A DNA stretch of 64,000 nt from Argopecten irradians (Eukaryota > Mollusca > Bivalvia > Pectinida > Pectinidae). The translations under genes and the position numbers were made by a program. The stretch is from the NCBI RefSeq assembly GCF_041381155.1, contig NC_091142.1, positions 24,948,362 to 25,012,361 of the forward strand, written 5' to 3'. This document shows, in pieces, positions 39,647-51,900 of this stretch. Each line of letters opens with the position of its first letter. Within the stretch, counting starts at the first letter, position 1. Under the pieces are notes generated by a model. That model ran no database searches. It had not been told where the DNA came from and worked only from the letters and a program-made list of their open reading frames with translations.

Positions 39647-39991
39647 TCTTAAAACAATTAAATACACTTAATCAAAAAGTCAGTTATTGTCAACGAAAAA
39701 CGTTGACCTCCTTGATGGTCACAAATAAACAAAGGCTTTGTTCTGAGAACAGGTAAACTATGTCTGAACAATGACAGGCGTCGTTGTCTTCCGAGCTTGA
39801 GAAGATGGCGGCGGTGGCAACGGGAATCCTGGGAAGCACTTGTTATTTCCGGTATAAACACGAATCCGGTCCGGTCGCCTTTCTAAAATTAGACAAGTCT
39901 TCTTGGCATCCGGTTGCGGGAAAATTGTAATTTAATTTCCCATGATCAGTTAATTATCAACTGCTTATTGAGCTTGAAGCGAAGACAGATC
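39647..39991. promoter_or_regulatory. Bidirectional promoter between UNC119 and THOC6
   Basis: Only ~345 bp separate the two start codons, which point away from each other. The interval is relatively GC/CpG-rich for this window. It contains AAGATGGCGGC (39802-39812), a match to the YY1 core seen near start sites of housekeeping genes, and TCCGG-type pieces resembling ETS sites near 39846, 39865 and 39909. No TATA box is evident, as expected for two housekeeping genes. The function is inference from arrangement and motifs. Confidence 0.6.
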
Positions 39992-42900
39992 ATGAAAGAG
40001 GTATCTGTATTTTGAACGAGTATTATTTATTGTATAATTCATGACAATAGAATGTATAATTGGCCAACAATCACACTTAAAACTAGGTGCAAACGCACGT
40101 GTACAGTACAGTACAGTAACTCTTTAATGGATAAGTGATACATGTACAGTGTATGATGTTACAAACAACATCTTGATTTTCTGTTCTATCAATACCCCCA
40201 CGTGCATTGTACAGTGCTGTGTACATGTACGTTGCTGTATAATAGCCAATGAATAGTGTTGTAATTCGAAGTACAATTTGCATTTGTGATACCACCACCA
40301 TCACCATCCTCATCCTCAGCTTCAATGTTCATATTCTACATTCACTGGCTACCATCATTTATTAAATATTTTAAATTTGATAGATAGATCATATCATCTG
40401 TCTGATCATAAATCCCATCACCATTATTTACAAATGTAAATACTTATAAATAATGTGAGTTAATTATATTGCAGGGGTAGAATTTAACTTTTTAAGCCAC
40501 TATCCATTTGTGCCAATTTGGTAAAATTTTAACTCCCCAATCAGAAACTTGCTTGTCATTTTGAAATCATTCTTAAAAACCAACCAATTCATATAGATAA
40601 CTTATCTATTTATTTAAATAACAATGTATGTTTTTCGTTTTAGTGTCACTATGCAAGTGTAGTAAGTTAAATGACTTTTTATTTTTAGAATGACTACTAT
40701 GTGCAGTTTGTGCAAATAAAAATAAAAATGATAAAAAAAAACCTAATATAAGATTAAAAGTTTTTTGTCTTAACTTAACTGTAAATAACAACAGTATTTA
40801 GTAGTCCTTTTTCATCTTGTGCACGCTTTTCAATTTTGCCGGCTGAAAGAACTTTGTTATGTCAGCCATTTAAGCAAACTACGTAAAATATTAGAAAGAA
40901 AGTTTTTTTCACAGAACGTCATACCAATGTCACTGTTATTGAGACGCTTATATAATAAGCAAAATTATACAGTATTTCAAAGTGTCAACAAGACGGTGCA
41001 CTATTTGTGTGGAACGTTGTGCTTTCGTTTCACGATTCATTTAGGCTATAATTTGGCATATAATTTATGACAGGTGTATTGATTTGAATATTTAGTAACT
41101 GTATATGTTATTTAGAATGACAAACAATGCACCCGCTTGCCAAAAAATGCAAGTACAATACTATTTCCACTCGCCACTTCAAAAACCAACTCGCATTTGG
41201 CGAGTATGCGAGTGTTAATTTAGAACCCTGTATAACTTAAGGTATTTTATATATATAACTCCAATGTTTTTTCAACTTTTATATTTCTGTTTGGAGATCT
41301 AGACTTGACCTGTTAGCATGAATAAATACTTAAGGTAGCTCCATACTTTTGGGAAAACCCATGTCATTTTTTTCTAACAGGTCTTATTTTCTTGCATTTT
41401 TCATGTAGATTTCAAATCTGTAACGATAAATGGGTGTTCTCGAATTACTTTTTGAGATATTTGAGCTTGAAATATACCATCCATGCAAATTTGCTGACCG
41501 AAAATAGAAAAATTCGTAAAATTATGTTTTCTGTTATATTAGGGTGAATATAGTCTCGATCCTGTTGATTTTTTGTCCTAAATTTCTTACGATAGAACAA
41601 TATACAAAACTATTTTATTTTTACAAATGCTAACTAATTTTTGTTATTTCCCAGGACCGTTTCTATACGTAATTATCATGTTTTGCCATATTTTCGCCCG
41701 TAAAAAATCAATGAATAGGCCAAAAAGGAAATGAAAACCCATGTCAATTTCACAATATTTGTATATGATATGCCCAAGGTAATATGTTTTTCAAGTATCA
41801 TATAAAAACACAGGGTCCTCGATCAAAATTTCACAATTTTGTAAGCTTGAAGTTTGTAACTCGCAACCCTACCCCCGTTTCATCCAGTGCTAAGATGGGT
41901 TATATTTGACTATTTTTTGAAAATCATGCCGCAAAAAAACATTCCACATCAGTTCATACGCTTTTGTGATATTATATCTGGTTTATGTCTGTTTGTTTTT
42001 ATGATTTTCTCCAAATTGTGTGTTTAAAAGAAATCCGTATGCGATTTTTTTTAGAACTCCGGAATTTCGGTCCGGCCGGGTCCCCTCTTATGATTTATAG
42101 CGACGAACGGCACTTCCGGTGTTTAAAAATCCATTCCCATTTACGACAGGGACCGCAAAAACCACAGAGATAGCATATAATTTTCACTTCACTGCTTTTA
42201 TTTGATTTATTTAATGATTTTAAACATTCAATATTATATGTAGACAATTTTCACCCATTGAAAAAATATCCAAGTGTGATGTCGTGGCGTATCGGAAACC
42301 ATTCTGGAATTCAAAACAACCTCCGCAACTTCCGGTATAGCGTCATATAAATTGGCGCGATTTTCAAAAGTATGGACCTACCTTAAGACAAAATCTGACA
42401 ATATGTACAGATCCCTCCATTACATTGACTGTGTTGGTATTTCAGCAAGACAGGAGTCTGACGGCCCGTAGACAATATCACACATCTGTATTTGCACAAT
42501 GTTTTTCCCCATGTGGAAAATTCCTGGCTGCAGCAAATAACCATGGATACATTGCAATTTTCAGGTAATTTCAATGATTTGACATAAGATTGATTTATAC
42601 AGTTGTAAGCTTGTTATATTGCATATATAAATTGGCCTTTACTAATTATTATATAATGACTTCATCAGTCTAAACAAGCTGAAACATATAATTCAACTTT
42701 CAAGGTGTTCAATAATTCAATAAAATTTGCCTATTGTGGGTTTTGAACTTACATGTAACTTATACATTTATGTAGTTAGTAAGTCAAAAACCCACCATAT
42801 ACAAATATTGTTGAATTATTTCTAAAAGACTGACAGCTTTTACACACTTTGTAAATTCAATTGACAATACATCTTCATAGTATAGATTGTCAGCTTTCAT

Positions 42901-45900
42901 AGCTTGCCTTTGAATGTGATATTGCACAAATAATCAAATGTTCCATAATTTTATTGCTTTGAAGAAACAGTTTTTTAGCTCACCTGGCCCGAAGGGCCGG
43001 TGAGCTTATGTCATGGCGCGGCGTCCGTCGTCCGTCGTCCGTCCGTCGTCGTCCGTCGTCCGTCCGTCCGTCCGTCCGTCCGTCAACATTTCCTTTAAAT
43101 TGCTACTAGTCATAGAGTTCTGAATGGATTGTAACCAAATTTGGCCACAAACATCCTTGGGGGAAGGGGAACAGAACTTGTATAAATTTTGGCTCTGACC
43201 CCCTGGGGGCAGGAGGGGCGGGGCCCAATAGGGGAAATAGAGGTAAATTCTATAAATCGCTACTTGTCCTTGAGTTCTGCATGGATTGTAACCAAATTTG
43301 GCCAGAAACATCCTTGGGGGAAGGGGAACAGAACTTGTATAAATTTTGGCTCTGACCCCAAGGGGGCAAGAGGGGCGGGGCCCAATAGGGGAAATAGAGG
43401 TAAATCCTATAAATCGCTACTTGTCCTAGAGTTCTGCATGGATTGTAACCAAATTTGGCCAGAAACATCCTTGGGGGAAGGGGAACAGAACTTGTATAAA
43501 TTTTGGCTCTGACCCCTCGGGGGCAGGAGGGGCGGGGCCCAATAGGGGAAATGGAGGTAAATCCTATAAATCGCTACTTGTCCTAGAGTTCTGCATGGAT
43601 TGTAACGAAATTTGGCCAGAAACATTTTGGGGGAAGGGGACCAGAACTTGTATAAATTTTGGCTCTGACCCCAAGGGGGCAGGAGGGGCGGGGCCCAATA
43701 GGGGAAATAGAGGTAAATTCTATAAATCGCTACTTGTCCTAGAGTTCTGCATGGATTGTAACTAAATTTGGCCAGAAACATCCTTGGGGGAAGGGGACCA
43801 GAACTTGTATAAATTTTGGCTCTGACCCCCGGGGGGCAGGAGGGGCGGGGCCCAATAGGGGAAATAGAGGTAAATTCTATAAATCGCTACTTGTCCTAGA
43901 GTTCTGCATGCATGGATTGTAACCAAATTTGGCCACAAACATCCTTGGGGGAAGGGGAACAGAACTTGTATAAATTTTGGCTCTGACCCCTCGGGGGCAG
44001 GAGGGGCGGGGCCCAATAGGGGAAATGGAGGTAAATTCTATAAATCGCTACTTGTCCTAGAGTTCTGCATGGATTGTAACCAAATTTGGCCACAAACATC
44101 CTTGGGGGAAGGGGAACAGAACTTGTATAAATTTTGGCTCTGACCCCAAGGGGGCAGGAGGGGCGGGGCCCAATAGGGGAAATAGAGGTAAATTCTATAA
44201 ATCGCTACTTGTCCTAGAGTTCTGCATGGATTGTAACCAAATTTGGCCAGAAACATCCTTGGTGGAAGGGGACCAGAACTTGTATAAATTTTGGCTCTGA
44301 CCCCGGGGGGCAGGAGGGGCGGGGCCCAATAGGGGAAATAGAGGTAAATTCTATAAATTGCTACTTGTCCTAGAGTTCTGCATGGATTGTAACCAAATTT
44401 GGCCAGAAACATCCTGGGGGAAGGGGACCAGAACTTGTATAAATTTTGGCTCTGACCCCCGGGGGGCAGGAGGGGCGGGGCCTGTTAAGGGAAATAGAGG
44501 TAAATCCTAAAAATCGCTACTTGTCCTAGAGTTCTGCATGGATTGTACCACCCAAAATTTGGCCAGAAACATCCTTGGGGTTAACAGAATTCGTATAAAT
44601 TTTGGCTTTGACCCCCTAGAGCAGTGGGGCTCAATACGGGAATTAGAGGTTAATATTCAAATTCCTTCAGAAAATAAACAATGAACTTGTATTCAGAACA
44701 TTACTTGGCATTACCAACCAGGTGAGCGATACAGGCCCTCTGGGCCTCTTGTTTTCACTCTTAGAATAGTAACTTAATTTATTGGAGTAAAATTGAATTT
44801 CCCATTTACTAAAACCAATGTATATGGCTTGCCATGTTAATTTGTATTGAAATATTGCATACGCCAAGTCACTGTTAAACATATTATGTGTGATAAAATG
44901 GAAATTATTCTTTAAGTATGTATTTTGGTATTTTCAATCTATTCATCATGTACTGATCAATTTGTTTGTTTAAGTTTGTCAACAGCTCTCTCTCCTGACA
45001 GCACAGAATCTCTCTGGAAGCCAATTTACTCTTTCAAAGGTAATTATTCATTAAAGGTTATACTTGAAAAATTTTGAGAGTTTAGAATAGTAGCATAAGA
45101 AAGAAAAATGTGTACAGATCTAGACTGATTTTTAGCCCACCATCATCAGACAGTGTTTTTTTCGCTCACCTGGCCCGAAGGGCCGGTGAGCTTATGTCAT
45201 GGCGCGGCGTCCGGCGTCCGTCGTCCGTCGTCCGTCGTCCGTCCGTCCGTCCGTCCGTCCGTCCGTCCGTCAACATTTCCTTTAAATCGCTACTAGTCAT
45301 AGAGTTCTGCATGGATTGTAACCAAATTTGGCCACAAGCATCCTTGGGGGAGGGGGAACAGAACTTGTATAAATTTTGGCTCTGACCCCCCGGGGGCAGG
45401 AGGGCGGGGCCCAAATAGGGGTAATAGAGGTAAATCTTTTAAATCGCTACTTGTCCTAGAGATCTGCATGGATTGTAACCAAATTTGGCCACAAACATCC
45501 TTAGGGGAAGGGGAACAGAACTTGTATAAATTTTGGCTCTGACCCCCCGGGGGCAGGAGGGGTGGGGCCCAATAGGGGAAATAGAGGTAAATCCTTTAAA
45601 ACGCTACTAGTCCTAGAGTTCTGCATGGATTGTAACCAAAATTAGCCACAAACATCCTTGGGGGAGGGGGGACAGAACTTGTATAAATTTTGGCTCTGAC
45701 CCCCCAGGGGCAGGAGGGGCGGGACCCAATAGGGGAAATAGAGGTAAATCCTTAAAATCGCTACTAGTCATAGAGTTCTGAATGGAATGTAACCAAATTT
45801 GGCCACAAACATCCTTGGGGGAAGGGGAACAGATTTTGTATAAATTTTGGCTCTGGTCCCCTGGGGGCAGGAGGGGCGGGGCCCAATAGGGGAAATAGAG

Positions 45901-48900
45901 GTAAATCCTTTATATCGCTACTTGTCATAGAGTTCTACATGAATTGTATCCAAATTTGGCCACAAACATCCGTTTTTGAAGCGGACCAGAATTTGTATAA
46001 ATTTTGGCTCTGACCCCCCGGGGCAGGAGGGGCGGGGCCCAATAGGGGAAATAGAGGAAAATCCTTTAAATCGCTACTAGTCATAGAGTTCTACATGGAT
46101 TGTAACCAAATTTGGCCAGAAATACCCTTGGGAGAATAAGAACTGAGTTTGTATAAATTTTGGCTCTTGCCCCCCGGGGGCAGGAGGGGCGGGGCCCAAT
46201 AGGGGAAATAGAGGTAAATTCTTTAAATCGCTACTTGTCCTAGAGTTCAGCATGGATTGTAACCAAAATTAGCCACAAACATCCTTGGCGGAGGGGAAAC
46301 AGAACTTGTATAAATTTTGGCTCTGGTCCCCCGGGGGCAGGAGGGGCGGGGCCCAATAGGGGAAATAGAGGTAAATCCTTTAAATTGCTACTAGTCTTAG
46401 AGTTCTACATGAATTGTAACCAAATTTGCCCACAAACATCCTTTTTGGAAGCGGAACAGAACTTGTATAAATTTTGGCTCTGACCCCCCGGGGGCAGGAG
46501 GGGCGGGGCCCAATAGGGGAAATAGAGTTAATCCTTTAAATCGCTACTTGTCCTAGAGTTCTGCATGGAATGTAACCAAATTTGGCCACAAACATCCTTG
46601 GGGGAAGGGGAACAGAACTTGTATAAATTTTGGCTGTGGTCACCCTGGGGCAGGACGGGTGGGGCCCAATAGGGGAAATAGAGGTAAATCCTATAAATCA
46701 CTACTTGTCCTAGAGTTTTGCTTGGATTGTGACCACATTTGGCCATAAACATCCTTTGGGGAAGGAGAACAGAACTTTGGCTCTGACCCCCTGGGGGCAG
46801 GAGGGGTGGGGCCCAATAGGGGACTTAGAGGTTAATATTAAAATTCCTTCAGAAAAGAAACAATGACCCTGTATTCAGAACATTACTTGGCATTACAAAC
46901 CAGGTGAGCGATACAGGCCCTCTGGGCCTCTTGTTTCCCCATTCATTTGCCCATCCTTTATCCATAAACAATTAGTATTAAATGCTATTTCTCAGAAAGT
47001 ACTGGATGGATTCTCCTCAAATTTCATAAAATGTAAGGTTCCTCTTGCATATTGCAGTTTTGGATCAGTTGAGCTGACTCTATACATAGCTATCTGCGAT
47101 ATTGATAAAAGTGATTTACCACTATGTAGAGATTAATCATGTATTTTCCATGTGTATATCAAATAATTGAATGATGAGGGAAAGAAGGGAAAAGCATTAC
47201 TAGGAAAAAGATCCTCCTTTGAATGACATTAATCTCTCTGCATGTTTGAGTGCCAAGATCCCTCTTAGATCTCGTGTTAATTTTTAAAATATGTGTAGTT
47301 CAAAATGATATACTACATGTATTTGTTTGAAAAAAAAAATTGAATAATTTTTAAAAGAATATAATACTTTATGGTTGCAGCATCAGAGGAAGGGGCAATA
47401 TTTTGTCTGGCTTCATCAGATATATTTTTAATCAGGTAAAGTATATATTTTTCTATATAATCTATTAAATCATTTAAATGAATGTTATGGTTGCTTGTAT
47501 AGGATCTGTTTTTGTTGTTTAGAAAATAAAAAAACACCTAACTTTCTGATAATACATTTTGTACAAAAAGACCCCATTTTATGTGAAAATTACCCTATTA
47601 ATGGAATGTCAGCTCAAACCATGTTTTAATGCCACTTCAGAGGCTATCCCATTATCTACACCCGATAACAGAAACAGATTGATATGAGAGTTTGCAGGAT
47701 GAACAAAAGTATAAGAACAGATTGTGGGCATTTTTCATAGTTCTATTTTAATCCAGATCTTCTGATTAACATATGTATGATGTGTTTTAAGTGGTGGAAA
47801 TGGGCCCATATGTTCCTGGAAGTGGACAGACATACTCAACAAGGTACTGTTAAATTTACATCTTGTAATCCAAGTAAATGAAAAATTTCAATATCATCCC
47901 TTCTGTAAGCTGTTCTTTATTATTGTATGTAGTTTTCCATCTCTGTTCTTTAAAGAGTATTGTACACACAGTATATTTAAATACAGTTCAACAGTAATGT
48001 GTACTTTTTATTAATCAATGAAAAAATATCAGTTCAAAACTCCCTGACTTGGCCCTGTTACCTCCCTTTGGCATTATATTACATATAATTTATTGTTACC
48101 TTGCCCAGAAATAAATTAAAGTTTGATTTGGATTACCTCCCTTTATATACCCACACTTCAAGAATCACTGAAGGCAATGTTTTATATAAATTACTTCCCT
48201 TTATATACACACTTCAAGGATCACCAAAGACAGTTTGATATGGATTACCTCCCTTTTCCAGCAATGCATCACTGCTATGTTACAAGTTCAACTTTGCTCT
48301 GTTTCAGTCTCCAAAAGTAATATGGTCATGGGGAATTCCTAAAAAGTAAGTGCATCAATGTTAACAAGATTATAATATAATTAATAGTAAATGATGCTGA
48401 GATGGGGAAACTATTTTTAGTTAATTGTGAATTATTATAAATGCTCCACCGCTGACAAATGGTATTTTTTCATTATTAAAAACAGGAGCAGACGAATAAG
48501 TATTTTTCTTCAGTTAAAAAAGTTACTTACTTTACACTTTAACCACCATTGAAAAGTTTGATCTTCTAATTTTACTTCAAGTTAGAAATTTAAAAAATAT
48601 TAATTGCACCCCGAACAAATTCTGTGGCACTATATCCTCTTATGGAATGAAGTACTGATTGTGCATGCACCAAAAGCAAAATAAATTATGTTATATTAAT
48701 TTTTATGTTAATTAAACATATTTATACACAATTAAACACCAATTATTGTTCAAAGGATGAATATCATTTGTGCTCTGTCGGCGGTGGAGCTACTTTAAAG
48801 AAATTATCAAAAAAGATTTTTTGAATTATTTTCATTTAAGAAAAATGAATTTGTGGTTCTCAGTGAATATTGATGACACAAATACAGAATTGAAATTATG

Positions 48901-51900
48901 TCTTTCCCATGTGAGAACAGTGCAAAGAACTGTGCATTGATTTAAAATGATTTCATTAACAGCTTATGCGAAAGAGCTTAACAAGTTCTAATTTATGTTG
49001 CATATTCATTCTGATGATATAAGAATAAGGTGTCATATTCTATGTATTATTCTTGATCCTGTCGTGTTGGATGTTTTTATCTCTCAGTCGGGCTCTGTGA
49101 CACCTTGGAATAATGGGGATACAATGTATATCACAACATCATGGAACCCAATATTGAAAACTTTTTTTTTTCTATTTTAATTAGTTGCTTAATGAAACAG
49201 TTTTCTTAGGATTAATTACATGTATGTATAATTTGTTGCAGAGGGCCATTCTATCAAACCGAAGTCAACACCATTGTAATAGACAAACAGGTATTATAAC
49301 ACTGATAGTGCAGTCTCAATTAATATGTATACACAACATATACAAGCTATGTATATCATTAACATTCCTCAACTTAAGGAATTCTTCACTTGAAATTCTG
49401 CACAGAAAATAATGAAGCACTTGACCCTGTTTCACAATGTATTAAGACATTTAAGATTTTAACAAAACAGGAGAGCCTAGTATAATATAGCGATCTCTTG
49501 TCCATAAAATGGCATCACACAAAATGTGATATTCATTTACATTCTGTGTTGGACACTAGTTTTACACATACAGTTGATAGATAAAATTTAGAGGACTTGT
49601 ATTTGTTTTACTGGTTGTTTTGCTAGAAACAATACTGAATGCATGCTGCTAAAATCTTGATACCTTTAAATAGAATGAGCAAGAATATATTTTAATTCTT
49701 TGTACTTTATATCAGTTGACAATCACAAATAACAAAATCTTAATTCAGGAAACACAGTGCTGTCTCTATGCTGGTTGTGGGGACAACAATGTTTATGTTT
49801 GGGACTTGGAAACGGGCGAACAGCTGGTATGTATAACAAGGTCAAGGTCAATATATACTACTTAACACTGTCTATTTATATGTACAGCAAGGTCAAGGTC
49901 AATATATACTACTAAACACTGTCTATTTATATGTACAGCAAGGTCAAGGTCAATATAATATATACTACTAAACACTGTCTATTTTATATGTATAACAAGG
50001 TCAAGTTCAATATATACTACTAAACACTGTATTTTTATTATGTACAGCAAGGTCAAGGTCAATATATACTACTAAACACTGTCTATTTATATGTACAGCA
50101 AGGTCAAGGTCAACATATACTACTAAACACTGTCTACCCTTGCAGAAAGCTTAAGTGTGCAGCAATATTGCTGCAATATAGCAGCTATATTGCGGCACAC
50201 TGATCTGTGTGCAGCAAGTTACTGCAGCAATTGAGCAGGTTAGTGTGGCTAGCCGCACCGTTCTGGCACTATTGCCGCACTAATACTTTGTTGCAGCTAC
50301 GTTGCCGCAATATTGCAGCTTTCGTGCAAGAAAACTTTTCTTTAAAAACCTGTGTGCAGGAATAGTGCCGCAAAATGTACTAGAAGCATCATACACAGAA
50401 AACTTTAGGAAGGTTGCGGCAATATTGCTGCTAATATTGCGGCAGTATAACAAAGAATTATGGGTACTCCCATAATCCTTTGCAAAGGTTAAAATCAGTT
50501 GACCTTCAATTCAAACATTGATTCAAGAGGTTGTGGTGTAATGAAGGACAGAGGTAATAGAAAACTTCTTTCCATTGGATTTATGAAAAGTTACAAGTGG
50601 TCTGTAGTCTGATAGTGTTTTGGATTTGATAAGGTTTGTTGGTGAAATTTAGGCAATATAATTGTTTTTATTGGTTTATAGTCATTTTATGTCACAAACA
50701 CTGAAATGTGCATGTATCTATAACTTTATTTAATTCATGTGTCCTGGAACAATAATTTTCATTCGATGCTGACAAGGTAATTCTTTTTCAAGATTAAGAC
50801 TAATTTTATCACCAAATGAATTCAAAAGGTCATATTGCATAATGCAAGTACCAAGAATCAAAGAATGACTCTTGTGATTTTTCAAACTTTTCTATTTATA
50901 CCTTTGTACTTATTTAAATATAAACCAGGAAGCTAACGGCTATGGTGCCACAACTATGTGCGGCTTTGTTGCGGCAAATGTGTGTGCTGCTTGGTGCGGC
51001 AAGTGTGTGCAGCTTTGGTGCGGCAAGTGTGTGCGGCAAACTCATTTGCATATGAAAAGTATGTATTGCAGCAATATTGCTGCAACTATGTGCGGCTTTA
51101 TTGCGGCAAGTGTGTGCTGCTTTGGTGCGACAAATATGTGCAGCTATGGTGCGGCAAGTGCGTGCGGCAAACTCATTTGCATACAAAAAGTATGTATTGC
51201 AGCAATATTGCTGCTATATTGCTGCAATATTGCTGCAACTGTGTGCCAGAGGCCTTATATTTCTGTAAGGGTATTTATATGTACAGCAAGGTCAAGGTCA
51301 ATATATACTACTAAACACTGTCTATTTATATGTACAGCAAGGTCAAGGTCAATATATACTACTAAACACTGTCTATTTATATGTATAACAAGGTCAAGGT
51401 CAATATATACTACTAAACACTGTCTATTTATATGTATAACAAGGTCAAGGTCAATATATACTACTAAACACTGTTTATTTATATGTACAGCAAGGTCAAG
51501 GTCAATATATACTACTAAACACTGTCTATTTATATGTACAGCAAGGTCAAGGTCAATATATACTACTAAACACTTTCTATTTATATGTATAACAAGGTCA
51601 AGTTCAATATATACTACTAAACACTGTCTATTTATATGTACAGCAAAGTCAAGGTCATATATATACTACTTAACACTGTCTATTTAAATGTACAGCAAGG
51701 TCAAGGTCAATATATACTACTAAACACTGTCTATTTATATGTATAACAAGGTCAAGGTCAATATATACTACTAAACACTGTCTATTTATATGTATACAAC
51801 AAGGTCAAGGTCAATATATACTACTGGACACTGTTTATTTATATGTACAGCAAGGTCAAGGTCAATATATACTACTAAACACTGTCTATATATATGTATA

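Noticed and set aside
39804..39850. ATG in AAGATGGCGGCGG as the THOC6 start
   Set aside because: Using the nearby GGTATAA donor gives a stop a few codons into exon 2; the motif is better explained as a YY1-like promoter site.
43006..46752. Proline-rich open frames, many on minus (GPAPPAP..., PYWAPPLLPP...)
   Set aside because: They are shadows of the ~157-bp tandem cores; the same peptide recurs per core, with no start or splice logic.
50914..51687. Cysteine-rich and CTARSRSIYTTKH-repeat open frames
   Set aside because: They translate the GTGCGGCAAG blocks of the foldback element and the 51-bp minisatellite (51 is a multiple of 3, so the frame stays open). Not a secreted cysteine-rich protein.
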